A stretch of DNA of 60,450 nt from CAYTSW01 sp964440605. Lineage in GTDB: Bacteria > Planctomycetota > Phycisphaerae > Phycisphaerales > UBA1924. A model generated the notes under the pieces. It searched no databases and had not been told where the DNA came from. It saw only the letters and a program-made list of their open reading frames with translations. The stretch spans positions 1 to 60,450 of the forward strand of contig CAYTSW010000004.1 in assembly GCA_964440605.1 (NCBI GenBank). Reading direction: 5' to 3'. Made by a program: the position numbers and the translations under genes. Below are positions 17,694 to 26,473 of the stretch, in pieces (position 1 is the stretch's first letter; every line of letters begins with the position of its first letter).

Positions 17694-19270
17694 GGCGTTG
17701 CCTCGTTTCGCGATCGCGGACGCCACGCCGAGGCCCGCATCAGCAGCGCCGACCGCGCTGCCTGCGCATCGTCGAACATCACCCGCCGCACGCCGCCCGG
17801 GCCGTCGGGCAGGATCTGCTCACGTTCGTGCCCCTTGCCCGCGATGACGACGACGTCGCCCGGCTCGGCGGCCGCCAACGCATGCTCGATCGCCGATGCG
17901 CGATCGGCGTGAACGTCCACCGCGCTCCGGCGATCGGCCGGCACGCCTTCGAGGATGTCGCCGATGATCGAGCCGGGCGGCTCCGTGCGTGGGTTGTCGG
18001 AGGTGATGACGACGCGGTCGGCGTGTTCGGCCGCGACGCGACCCATGCGCGGACGCTTGGTGCGGTCGCGGTCGCCGCCGCAGCCGAAGACGACCCACAG
18101 CCGGCGGCTGCCTGCCGAAGCGTCGGCCTCCATGGCGGTGCGCACCTCGCGCAGCGTCGTCGCGAGCGCATCGTCGGTGTGTGCGAAGTCCACGTACACC
18201 AGCGGAAGCGGGGCGTCGCCCGCGTCCGGTTCGACGCGCGTCAGCCGACCGCGCGGCGGGATCAACTGGCCGATCGCCCGGGCGATCGCCTCCCCCGGGG
18301 CGCCGAAGCGGTGCGCGATCGCGACCGCCTGCAACAGGTTCACCGCGTTGTGCCCGCCCAGCACCGGCAATCGGCACGCCAAGTCGCCCCAGGGACCGAC
18401 CAGTTCGAGTTCCTGCAGGCCCAGCCGAGCCCCGGCGCGCGTGCGCACAATCAAATCCGCGCCGCTTCTTTCCCGGCCCGACGTCCACACCGTCCCGGCG
18501 CGGCACGCCGAACGCATCACACCCGCGTAGGCATCCTCGGCGTTGAGTACCGCGAGGCCGTCTTCGGGCAGGGACGCGAAAAGGATCGACTTGGCCGCGG
18601 CGTACGCCTCCATCGTGCCGTGGTAGTCGAGGTGGTCGCCCGAGAGGTTGGTGTACACGCCAACGTCAAAGGCGAGGCCGGCGACGCGGCCTTGATGCAA
18701 CGCGTGGCTGGAGCACTCGAGCACGACGGCGCGGCAGCCTGCATCGCACATGCTCGCGAGCGAGCGGCTGAGCTCCGTCGCCGGCGGCGTGGTCAGCGTC
18801 GCGTCGCCCATGTCGCGTCCGTCGTCGATGCACACGGTGCCGACGAGGCCTGTTCGGATGCCACAGTCGTTGAGGATGCGCCACGCGAAGTGGGCGACGG
18901 TGGTCTTGCCGTTCGTGCCCGTCACGCCGGCGACCATGAGCTCGCGCGACGGGTCGCCGAAGAAACGCTCGGCGACCTGCGCACCGACTCGGGGGACGTC
19001 CGCCGTGCGCAGCACCGTCGCATGACTCGGGATGTGCGCCGCCGAGACGCCCTCTTCCAGCAGCACGGCCTCAGCCCCCGCCGCGACCGCCTCGGGAGCG
19101 TGCCTGGCACCGTCGTCGACCGTTCCTCGGCGGGCGATGAAGAGGCAACCCGGGACGGCGGTGCGCGAGTCTTCGACGACGTCACACACACGCCGATCGA
19201 GGTCGGCGTGATGCCCGGCATCAGAGTCGATGCGGCAGGGCGTGTCCGCGATGAGCTGGCCGAGCCGCAC
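17690..19270 (-). CDS. murE: UDP-MurNAc-L-Ala-D-Glu--meso-diaminopimelate ligase
   Basis: Third Mur ligase, 526 aa. Visible motifs are the N-terminal UDP-binding VVEDSRTAVPGCLFIA, P-loop GVTGTNGKTT (GTNGKTT at 118-124), TTPPATEL, ECSSHALHQGR, TNLSGDHLDYHGTMEAY with the carbamylated lysine region (AAAKSILF), and the DNPR motif (425-428), which marks meso-diaminopimelate rather than lysine specificity. The GTG at 19270 is the likely start. queA lies 73 bp upstream on the same strand. No ftsI or mraZ/W genes precede it, so the dcw cluster is split here. Confidence 0.95.
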   Translation of the reverse strand: MRLGQLIADTPCRIDSDAGHHADLDRRVCDVVEDSRTAVPGCLFIARRGTVDDGARHAPEAVAAGAEAVLLEEGVSAAHIPSHATVLRTADVPRVGAQVAERFFGDPSRELMVAGVTGTNGKTTVAHFAWRILNDCGIRTGLVGTVCIDDGRDMGDATLTTPPATELSRSLASMCDAGCRAVVLECSSHALHQGRVAGLAFDVGVYTNLSGDHLDYHGTMEAYAAAKSILFASLPEDGLAVLNAEDAYAGVMRSACRAGTVWTSGRERSGADLIVRTRAGARLGLQELELVGPWGDLACRLPVLGGHNAVNLLQAVAIAHRFGAPGEAIARAIGQLIPPRGRLTRVEPDAGDAPLPLVYVDFAHTDDALATTLREVRTAMEADASAGSRRLWVVFGCGGDRDRTKRPRMGRVAAEHADRVVITSDNPRTEPPGSIIGDILEGVPADRRSAVDVHADRASAIEHALAAAEPGDVVVIAGKGHEREQILPDGPGGVRRVMFDDAQAARSALLMRASAWRPRSRNEATP

Positions 19271-19343
19271 ACGTGCCTCCGTGCCGTTGCGCGCCCACGA
19301 AACAACCGAGCGGTGGGGGGGTGGGTCGTAGAGATCGTACCCG

Positions 19344-20456
19344 CTACGGCAGGATCAGCATCGCGTCGCCGTACGAGTAGAAGCGGTACCGCTCCTCGAT
19401 GGCCCGTCGATAGATCTCCAGCAGCCGGGGAACGCCCTCGGGGAAGAGCGCTCCGACCATCGCCAGCAGCGTCGAGCGCGGCAAGTGAAAGTTCGTGATC
19501 AGCGCATCTGTCCACCGGAAATCGAAGCCGGGCAGAATGTACAGCGATGTGTCCGCCGAGTATCCCTTCTCGCCCGTCGGCTCCGGCAGGTCGTCGGGCA
19601 GCGACTCCATCGCGCGCACACACGTTGTCCCCACGAGCACGAGCTTGCCGCCCGACGTTCGGGCGGCCCGAGCCGCCTTGATCGTCTCGCGTGGCACGGT
19701 GATCCGTTCGCTGTGCATGTCGTGCCCCCCGAGCGTGTCCGCGGTCACCGGCTTGAAGGTGCCCTCGCCGACGTGCAGCAGCAGCTTGTGCCGGGCGACA
19801 CCCATGTGTTCGATCTCGTCGATCAGGCGCTGGGTGAAGTGCAGCCCGGCCGTCGGTGCCGCGACGGAGTGGGCCTCGCGATCGTCGGCATAAACGGTCT
19901 GATACTCCCCGCGATCGAGCTCGTCCGGCGTCGCGTCGGCCCGGCGCGACCGGTGGGCCAGGATGTAGGGCGGCAGCGGCGTCGCCCCGACCTCCCGCAG
20001 CACCTCCTGCGCCGACCGCCCCGCCGGCGACGTCAGCCTGGCCAGCCACCCGTCGCCCGATCGCTCGATCAGCTCCAGCGTCGCCCGCGGCGCCGCGTCG
20101 TCGTCAGCACGCGGGACCACGCCGATCGCCTGCCCCGCCCGCAGCTTGCCGTTGGACTTGAGCAGGACCTTCCACACGCCCGGCTCGGGCTCGATGAGAA
20201 AGAGCCCCTCGACGCGACCGCCCGTATCCGCCCGGCGGGCGAAGATTCGCGCCGGGATCACCGCCGAGGCGTTCGTCACCAGCACGTCCCCCGGGTGCAG
20301 GAAGGTCGGCAGATCACGAAAGACGCGGTGCTCCATGACGGCGGGATCGGAGCGCGAGACGACCAGCAGCCGAGCCGCGTCGCGTGGGCTGACCGGGTGG
20401 GTCGCGATCAGCTCCTCGGGCAGGCGAAAGTCGAGTTCGTCGGTGCGCAGCGTCAT
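19344..20456 (-). CDS. queA: S-adenosylmethionine:tRNA ribosyltransferase-isomerase
   Basis: Makes epoxyqueuosine by transferring ribose from SAM to preQ1 in the anticodon of tRNAs with GUN anticodons. The 370-aa protein begins MTLRTDELDFRLPEELIATHP, matching the family N-terminus, which is why 20456 is preferred over starts further upstream. Other family blocks: GDVLVTNASAVIPARI, EYQTVYAD, SVAAPTAGLHFT, HVGEGTFKPV, H-MHSERI, TTCVRAMES, and TNFHLPRSTLLAMVGAL. It is transcribed towards murE with a 73-bp gap. No other queuosine gene is in the window. Confidence 0.96.
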   Translation of the reverse strand: MTLRTDELDFRLPEELIATHPVSPRDAARLLVVSRSDPAVMEHRVFRDLPTFLHPGDVLVTNASAVIPARIFARRADTGGRVEGLFLIEPEPGVWKVLLKSNGKLRAGQAIGVVPRADDDAAPRATLELIERSGDGWLARLTSPAGRSAQEVLREVGATPLPPYILAHRSRRADATPDELDRGEYQTVYADDREAHSVAAPTAGLHFTQRLIDEIEHMGVARHKLLLHVGEGTFKPVTADTLGGHDMHSERITVPRETIKAARAARTSGGKLVLVGTTCVRAMESLPDDLPEPTGEKGYSADTSLYILPGFDFRWTDALITNFHLPRSTLLAMVGALFPEGVPRLLEIYRRAIEERYRFYSYGDAMLILP

Positions 20457-20608
20457 GCGGACCATATGTACGCCGTCGCGCGCCGCGGTGCCAGCGTCGC
20501 CGGCATGCACACGACGACGAGCACGGGTATGTAGCGTGGACGACCGGCTGGTCATTCCTTCGCCGGGTCGTTTACCCTGCCGACTCCGCTGCCCCAAGGA
20601 GCCCCACC

Positions 20609-21979
20609 ATGCCCACCGCGCCCACGCTCGACCAGACCCACGACGCCGCCGCTCGGAGCTGGGTCGAAGCCGCCAACGCCCCCGACGCCGATTTCCCTAT
20701 CCAAAACCTCCCCTACGCCGTCTACCACAAGAAGGACGAGGACGAGATCGACGGGCGCGTCGGGGTCGCCATCGGCGATGAGATCCTCGACCTCGCCGTC
20801 ATCGCCGAGGCGGGCCTCTTCAAGGCCATCGACGACGAACACGAGCCGTGGATCGACGATCTCGACTGCCCCACGCTCAGCTTCCTTCTGCACGCCGAGC
20901 CCGCCAAACGCCGGGCCCTGCGGCACCGGCTCTTCGAACTGCTGTCGGCGTCGAACAAGGAGCTTCAGGGCAACAAGCAACTCCGCGAGCACGCGATGGT
21001 GAAGATCAGTGACGCCGTGCTGCACGCTCCGGGCGAGATCGGCGACTACACCGACTTCTACGCCTCCGTGCACCACGCCACCAACGTCGGCTCCATGTTC
21101 CGGCCCGACAACCCGCTGCTGCCCAACTACAAGTGGATCCCCATCGGCTATCACGGCCGGGCGTCGAGCATCGTCCCTTCGGGCACGCCCGTCCGCCGAC
21201 CGCTGGGCCAGACGCGGCCCGACCCCGAGCAGCCGCCCACCTTCGGCCCCTCCAAGCTGCTCGACTACGAGCTCGAGGTCGGTTGCCTCCTCGGCCCCGC
21301 CAACTCCCTCGGTGAGCCGATGACCATCGACAAGGCCGAGGACGCCATCTTCGGCATCTGCCTCGTCAACGACTGGTCCGCCCGCGACCTGCAGAAGTGG
21401 GAGTACCAGCCGTTGGGCCCATTCCTCGCCAAGAGCTTCGCGACCACCCTTTCCCCCTGGGTCGTCACCACCGACGCGCTGGCGCCCTTCCGCTGCCCCG
21501 CGTTCGAACGCCCCGAGGGCGACCCCCAGCCCCTCCCGCACCTCGACAGCGAGGCCAACCGCATCCACGGCGGCATCGACCTCTCCCTCGAAGCGCTCAT
21601 CACCACCAAGAAGATGCGCGACCAGAACCTCCCGCCCCACCGCCTGAGCACCGCCGCCTTCAAGCACATGTACTGGACCTTCGCCCAGATGGTCACCCAC
21701 CACGGCTCCAACGGCTGCAACCTCCAGCCCGGCGACCTCCTCGCCTCCGGCACCGTCTCCGGGCCCAACCCCGACCAGCGCGGTTGCCTGCTCGAACTCA
21801 CCTGGGGCGGCCCCGGCTCCACCGAACGCAAGCCCGTCGAACTCCCCACCGGCGAGACCCGCACCTTCCTCCAGGACGGCGACGAAGTTATCCTCCGCGG
21901 CTGGTGCGAACGCGAAGGCCAGCGCCGCATCGGCCTCGGCGAATGCCGCGGCATCGTGCAGCCGGCCCCTACGACCTGA
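20609..21979 (+). CDS. fahA: Fumarylacetoacetase
   Basis: Last enzyme of tyrosine/homogentisate breakdown: hydrolyses fumarylacetoacetate to fumarate and acetoacetate. The 456-aa length is normal. Signature blocks are DYTDFYASVHHATNVGSMFR (catalytic His in the HHA region and metal-binding Asp), PIGYHGRASSIVPSGTPVRRP, LDYELEVGC, VNDWSARDLQKWEYQPLGPF, and SGTVSGP. A ribosome-binding site AAGGAG lies 8 nt before the ATG. No hmgA or hpd gene is adjacent, so the pathway is not clustered here. It diverges from queA. Confidence 0.95.
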   Translation: MPTAPTLDQTHDAAARSWVEAANAPDADFPIQNLPYAVYHKKDEDEIDGRVGVAIGDEILDLAVIAEAGLFKAIDDEHEPWIDDLDCPTLSFLLHAEPAKRRALRHRLFELLSASNKELQGNKQLREHAMVKISDAVLHAPGEIGDYTDFYASVHHATNVGSMFRPDNPLLPNYKWIPIGYHGRASSIVPSGTPVRRPLGQTRPDPEQPPTFGPSKLLDYELEVGCLLGPANSLGEPMTIDKAEDAIFGICLVNDWSARDLQKWEYQPLGPFLAKSFATTLSPWVVTTDALAPFRCPAFERPEGDPQPLPHLDSEANRIHGGIDLSLEALITTKKMRDQNLPPHRLSTAAFKHMYWTFAQMVTHHGSNGCNLQPGDLLASGTVSGPNPDQRGCLLELTWGGPGSTERKPVELPTGETRTFLQDGDEVILRGWCEREGQRRIGLGECRGIVQPAPTT

Positions 21980-22100
21980 CACCGCCACAGGCTGCTCGCA
22001 AGCCTTGGCCCGCGGCTCTCGGCTCTGGTCCCCCCGTTGCTCCGCACGCCTCGTTTCGCCTAGCCCATTGTCAAGCAAACGCTTAGGACGCCTTGCACAT

Positions 22101-22223
22101 TCACATTCCATACCCGCACGACCTGAAGTAGTTGGCGCATTCCTCCGGCGTGACGGCTCGGAAGGCCTCGCCCCGCTCCACGGCGGCGAGCATCTTTCTG
22201 CGCATCTCGATCGGGAATCGCAT
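22101..22223 (-). pseudogene. IS630-family transposase C-terminal remnant
   Basis: A 40-codon minus-strand fragment ends with VTPEECANYFRSCGYG, which resembles the extreme C-terminus of IS630-type transposases (pattern xTPEECxNYFRHxGY). The catalytic DDE core is absent, so only a scar is left. It lies directly beside the broken 5' end of a dockerin-bearing gene on the opposite strand, suggesting that an insertion and later deletion shaped this locus. The match rests on family memory of the short C-terminal motif and is moderate. Confidence 0.5.
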
Positions 22224-22283
22224 GGTCGGCCTCCTTGCCTCGGCCGCATCATCCCCGATGGAAATCGATCGCGCAAGGTGCTC

Positions 22284-22605
22284 TAGCGTTGGCGGCGGAC
22301 CCAAGTTCATCGGCCTTGCCGTCTGCGCCTACGACCAAAGCCAGATCAACACATCCGCCTTCGCCCAGGTCGAGTTCGGACCCGTCCCCGAGCCCTGCAC
22401 GCCCGGCCCGAACTACGACCCTCGGGCCGACTTCAACAACGACGGTCAGATCGACGGTGCCGACTTCGGGGTGTTCGGAGCAGCCTTCGGCGCCATGACC
22501 GGCGACCCGGCCTACCTCGCTGCCGCCGACTTCAACGGCGACGGCCGCATCGACGGAGCCGACTTCGGCACGTTCGGCGCGGCGTTCGGATCGGCCTGCA
22601 ACTGA
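22284..22605 (+). pseudogene. Truncated secreted protein: jelly-roll end plus dockerin-type repeats
   Basis: Only the 3' part of a gene survives. FIGLAVCAYDQSQINTSAF... resembles the end of a LamG/DUF1349-like beta-sandwich ('IGLAVxSHxxxxxxxAxFDNV'). A short proline linker (PEPCTPGPNY) leads into two calcium-binding dockerin-like repeats: DFNNDGQIDGADFGVFGAAFG and, 18 residues on, DFNGDGRIDGADFGTFGAAFG, ending with Cys-Asn. No signal peptide or body of the gene is found upstream; the open frame before it is unrelated-looking sequence overlapping the IS630 scar. Probably inactivated by insertion and deletion. Confidence 0.65.
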
Positions 22606-22629
22606 GCTACGGGTGGCTCGCGACGGAAC

Positions 22630-24546
22630 TCAGGAGTCGCCTTCTGCGGGAGCGGGGCGCGGCGTCGGGCGAACGTACGTCGATCGACGCTGTTCCCAGT
22701 TCTCGTCGCGCTCAGGCTCGCGGGCGGCGCGGTCGGCGTCGGTCCGCTCGGCGGTCGCCAGCGCCGCTTCGCGATCGGCCTGCAACGCGTCGAGCGAAGC
22801 GATCGGGCCATCCTCCGAGAGCTCGGGCCGCGCCACCACGTCGTCGCCCTGAACCGATCGGATGATGTCCAGTTGCAGGCGATCGTTCTCGGCCACGATG
22901 ACCGCGTCGATCGCTTCGTCCTGTGCGAGCCCGTGCAGGGCGCCGACCACCTGTGAATAGCTGAGGTCGACGCCGGGCCAGGGCTCTTCGGGCGTTGGGT
23001 CGTGCACGAAGAAGGCGATGAGGTCTCGCAGCGATCGCCCGAGCTCCTCGGTCAGGGACTCGCCAGTCGAGTAGTCCTGATAGAAGACGCGTGCGCGGCC
23101 TTCGCCGGTCTGCTGCGTGTCGACCATCAACCGCCCGTTCCATGCCGACGCGAACGTGCGGGCGTTGAGCTCGAGGTCCCCGAAGAGCACGATCCGCGGC
23201 TCGCGCTGCTGGGTGAAGTAGATCATCGGGTTCGTCTTGGCGGGGACGATGTCGAGGCGGAACTTGTCGGGCACCGTGATCTTGCGGATCTGCACCGCGT
23301 CGCGCTCGGCGAGCGCTTCGTAGGCCGCGACGCGGACCGAGACGTCCGCGTCATCGACCAGCGATGTGAGAAAGGTGTCGATACGCGGGTCGAAGGGGAG
23401 CTCGGCCAGCAACTCGAGCGCATCGACGCGGATGTTCGGCGGGGCGGTCTGAGCGAGGCGTTGCAGGTGCGGGCGCGTCATGGGGTCGTTCAGCCGCGCG
23501 CCGGTGCGCAACGCCGCGAACTGTGGCCCCACCTCCGGGCTGTCGTACAACTGACGCACGAAGGGAACCGCGGCCTCGCCGATCGCCTCGAGAGCCCAGG
23601 CCATCTCGTCGGCCAGCTCGGGACGCTCGCGCATGGTGTCCACGTACCGCTGAGCCCACGTCTCGGCGAAGGCGGAGTTCACGCGCAAGTGCAGCACGAG
23701 CTGGAAGAAGCTCTCGGTGTCGTGGTTCCAGTAGGGCGGGACGTTGATCTCGATGGTGTCTTCGTTCAGACCACGGGCGGTCGGGCTGGGGGCCGCACGC
23801 TGAGGAAAGCGGGCGTTGATCGCGCCGGCGATCGAACGCGCCATCGTGTGGGACGGCGTATCGAGACGGAGCACGGGGCGGAAGGGCGTCTCGATCACCC
23901 CGCCCCCGAGGATGCGACCCGCGGTCCGCAGGGTGCCTCGGCTCTCCGCTTCCGGCGTCGCGGGGTCGACCAGCGGGTTGATGACCACCGGTCCGCGCGC
24001 GATCGCGACGCTGCGCGTGGCCGGACCTCCTGGAAGTGGTATGCCGCGGCGCAACTCCGTCGTGTACAGCGTGCCCCCCTCCAGCGACGTCGTCCCCGAG
24101 CCCGGGACCGTCTCCACCCGGACGTCGAAGACCGTCCCGCTGGGGACGGCTGGCGGCACCACCGCCTGCACGAGCACCACCGCGGTGTTCGGGTCGTCGA
24201 TCATCTGATCGGGCGTGACGTCCTCGAGCGCGGTGTCGCTCTTGCCGACGCCGTACCGCGTCATCTCGTCGATGAGCGCCGCGCGCACCGCCGCCGGCGC
24301 GTCGGGCGACCCCGTTCCCGCCAGACCAACGACGATCCCGTAGCCCGAGACGTATTGCGGCTGGAGTCCGCTGATGCTGGCGGAGGCGCCGATCGTGTTG
24401 GCCAGCACAGGTTCCACGGCACGGGTAGGCACCGCGACCGAGGTCGCCGAGCGATCTACCTTCGCCCGCCTGTTGCAGCCGGGCAGGGCGATGAGGCTCG
24501 CGGCGACGAGCACGACGGGAAGAGCGACGAGAACGAGTCGGTTCAT
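22630..24546 (-). CDS. FlgI-like (P-ring-like) lipoprotein with HEAT repeats
   Basis: Exported lipoprotein of 638 aa: signal peptide with lipobox LPGC (lipidated Cys24). Residues about 45-290 resemble flagellar P-ring protein FlgI (GYGIVVGLAGTGS, VVVQAVVPP-like VLVQAVVPPAVPSGTVFDV, GTLYTTELR..., TINVP-like IEINVP). The middle (about 320-420) looks like HEAT repeats (EIGEAAVPFV, RVDALELLAELPFDPRIDTFL, VRVAAYEALAER). The C-terminus is disordered and charged. No flagellar genes lie nearby and the fusion is longer than FlgI (about 365 aa), so a true P-ring role is doubtful. The start ATG at 24546 is set by the signal peptide. Confidence 0.75.
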   Translation of the reverse strand: MNRLVLVALPVVLVAASLIALPGCNRRAKVDRSATSVAVPTRAVEPVLANTIGASASISGLQPQYVSGYGIVVGLAGTGSPDAPAAVRAALIDEMTRYGVGKSDTALEDVTPDQMIDDPNTAVVLVQAVVPPAVPSGTVFDVRVETVPGSGTTSLEGGTLYTTELRRGIPLPGGPATRSVAIARGPVVINPLVDPATPEAESRGTLRTAGRILGGGVIETPFRPVLRLDTPSHTMARSIAGAINARFPQRAAPSPTARGLNEDTIEINVPPYWNHDTESFFQLVLHLRVNSAFAETWAQRYVDTMRERPELADEMAWALEAIGEAAVPFVRQLYDSPEVGPQFAALRTGARLNDPMTRPHLQRLAQTAPPNIRVDALELLAELPFDPRIDTFLTSLVDDADVSVRVAAYEALAERDAVQIRKITVPDKFRLDIVPAKTNPMIYFTQQREPRIVLFGDLELNARTFASAWNGRLMVDTQQTGEGRARVFYQDYSTGESLTEELGRSLRDLIAFFVHDPTPEEPWPGVDLSYSQVVGALHGLAQDEAIDAVIVAENDRLQLDIIRSVQGDDVVARPELSEDGPIASLDALQADREAALATAERTDADRAAREPERDENWEQRRSTYVRPTPRPAPAEGDS

Positions 24547-24627
24547 GGGTTGGAGACTCTTTTCGGACCACAACGCGGCCCGTCATGCGTGCTGAGGTTC
24601 AGACGCGGCGGAGCAGGCTTGGTTCAC

Positions 24628-25311
24628 CTACACCGGCTGGGAGACGAGGCCGAGCGTCTGCTCCACCATGCGTCCGATGCCTTCGTAAACCTGGTGGATC
24701 GGCGCGTCGCCGTACATGTACGCCGGGGCGGTGACGATCTGGTTGCCCGCGTCGACGTGGGCCTCGGTGACGGGCTTGTCGACGTGCGTGGAGCCCATTC
24801 GCTTGATCGCCTCGGCGGTTGCTTCGTCGTTGCCGATCGTCACGGCACATCCAGCTCCGCCCGCGGCCTGACCGAAGAGGCGGGCCGCGAGCACGGGGGC
24901 GATGCAGCAGAGCCCGAGGGGCTTGCCGGCCTCCCGGAAGTCCTCCAGCACCCGCTTGACCTCGTCATCGACGGCGCAGTCGGCCCCTTTGGTCGCGAAG
25001 TCGCAGAGGTTCTTCGCCGCCCCGAATCCGCCGGGCAGGAAGACCGCGTCGTACGCACCCGGGTCCAGATCCGCCAGCGGGCGGATCTCGCCGCGGGCGA
25101 TGCGGGCCGACTCGGTCAGCACGTTCCGCTCCTCGCCTGAAACCGGCTCGCCCTTCAGGTGGTCCACCACGTGCATCTGCTGCTTGTCGGGCGCGAAACA
25201 GTGGTACTCCACGCCCCGCGTGCTGAGGTGCAGAAGCACACTCACCGCCTCGTGGATCTCCGACCCGTCGAACACCCCGCATCCCGAGAGAACTACCGCG
25301 ACTTTCGTCAT
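24628..25311 (-). CDS. elbB: ElbB-type isoprenoid-linked glyoxalase (DJ-1/PfpI superfamily)
   Basis: Protein of 227 aa matching ElbB (enhancing lycopene biosynthesis protein 2) end to end: MTKVAVVLSGCGVFDGSEIHEAV, H...F.PDK.Q.HV.DH..G, ESARIARG, DAVFLPGGFGAAKNL, the nucleophile-elbow Cys in LGLCCIAPVL, and VTAPAYMYGDAPI near the end. ElbB has glyoxalase activity in E. coli and its loss or gain affects isoprenoid yield; the physiological role is unclear. AAAGGA lies about 9 nt upstream of the ATG. It is divergent from obgE. Confidence 0.93.
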   Translation of the reverse strand: MTKVAVVLSGCGVFDGSEIHEAVSVLLHLSTRGVEYHCFAPDKQQMHVVDHLKGEPVSGEERNVLTESARIARGEIRPLADLDPGAYDAVFLPGGFGAAKNLCDFATKGADCAVDDEVKRVLEDFREAGKPLGLCCIAPVLAARLFGQAAGGAGCAVTIGNDEATAEAIKRMGSTHVDKPVTEAHVDAGNQIVTAPAYMYGDAPIHQVYEGIGRMVEQTLGLVSQPV

Positions 25312-25441
25312 GACGCTGGTCCTTTCTGCTCACGCCGTCTGCCGAACCTGTTGCGTACCCTCATGCTACGCCGCGCCCGACCGAACCCCAACCACGCACT
25401 TCGCCCGACTCGAAGCACCCCGGAAGCCCGAGCACGCCGCC

Positions 25442-26467
25442 ATGTTCATCGACGAAGCCGTCATCCACGTCAAGGCCGGCGACGGCGGCAATGGGTGCGT
25501 CTCCTTTCGACGGGAGAAGTACATCCCCAAGGGCGGGCCCGACGGAGGGGACGGGGGCGACGGCGGGCACGTCTTCGCCCGGGCCGACCCCAACGTCAAC
25601 ACCCTCGCCGAGTTCCGCCATCACCACCACTGGACCGCTCGCCGCGGCGAGGACGGTCGCGGCAAGAACCAGCACGGTGCCGCCGGCGATTCGGTCAGCG
25701 TCCGCCTCCCGCCGGGCACTCTGATCTTCGACCAGGCGTCGGGCGACCGGCTCTTCGATCTCCAAGACGGACAGACCATCACCCTGGCGCAGGGCGGCGA
25801 GGGAGGGCTGGGCAACGACCGGTTCAAGTCCGCCACCAACCAGACGCCGCGCGAGTCCACTCCGGGCACCCCCGGGGAGGAGTACACGCTTCGACTGGAG
25901 TTGAAGCTGATCGCCGACGTGGGCCTCGTGGGCAAGCCCAACGCTGGGAAGAGCACGCTGCTGGCGACCGTCACCCAGGCGCGCCCAAAGGTCGCCTCGT
26001 ATCCCTTCACGACGCTGGCGCCTCAGCTTGGCATCGCCGACCTCGACACCTCACGCAGACTCGTGATCGCGGACATCCCGGGGCTCATCGAGGGAGCCGC
26101 CGAGGGCCACGGCCTGGGCCACGCCTTTCTCAAGCACGTCGAACGCACACGCGTCATCGTTCATCTGCTCGACATCCAGCCCGAGGACGGCTCCGACCCG
26201 GCCGACAACTACAAGGCCATCCGCTCTGAGCTCCACGCGTACAGCCCGCTTCTCGCGGAAAAGCCCGAGCTCATCGCGCTCAGCAAGACTGACCTGCTCG
26301 CAAGCGACGACGACGTCCAAGCCGCCATCGCCCTCCTCCGAGAGTCGATCGGCGCAGCCGATGACATCCCCATCCACCCGTTCAGCAGCGCATCGCGCGA
26401 GGGGCTCGAGGGCCTGCTGGAGCGGTGCTGGGGAATGCTCGACATCAAGACCGGCTGGAACAAGTGA
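25442..26467 (+). CDS. obgE: Obg-family GTPase
   Basis: Ribosome-assembly and stress-linked GTPase of 341 aa. The glycine-rich Obg fold covers residues 1-155 (VKAGDGGNGCVSFRREKYIPKGGPDGG...DGG, TLAQGGEGGLGN), and the G domain follows with G1 GKPNAGKS (164-171), the switch region YPFTTLAPQLG, G3 DIPGLIEGA with the G4 SKTD motif and G5 SSAS. The C-terminal Obg extension is minimal. The ATG at 25442 is set by the start of the Obg fold (MFIDEAVIHV); the frame is open upstream but runs through the divergent elbB. It converges on a methyltransferase gene with 6 bp between the stops. Confidence 0.96.
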   Translation: MFIDEAVIHVKAGDGGNGCVSFRREKYIPKGGPDGGDGGDGGHVFARADPNVNTLAEFRHHHHWTARRGEDGRGKNQHGAAGDSVSVRLPPGTLIFDQASGDRLFDLQDGQTITLAQGGEGGLGNDRFKSATNQTPRESTPGTPGEEYTLRLELKLIADVGLVGKPNAGKSTLLATVTQARPKVASYPFTTLAPQLGIADLDTSRRLVIADIPGLIEGAAEGHGLGHAFLKHVERTRVIVHLLDIQPEDGSDPADNYKAIRSELHAYSPLLAEKPELIALSKTDLLASDDDVQAAIALLRESIGAADDIPIHPFSSASREGLEGLLERCWGMLDIKTGWNK

Positions 26468-26473
26468 GCGAGC

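Noticed and set aside
22132..22283. N-terminal part of the long open frame containing the dockerin repeats
   Set aside because: No signal peptide or protein-like composition, and it overlaps the IS630 scar on the other strand; only the part from about 22284 looks coding.
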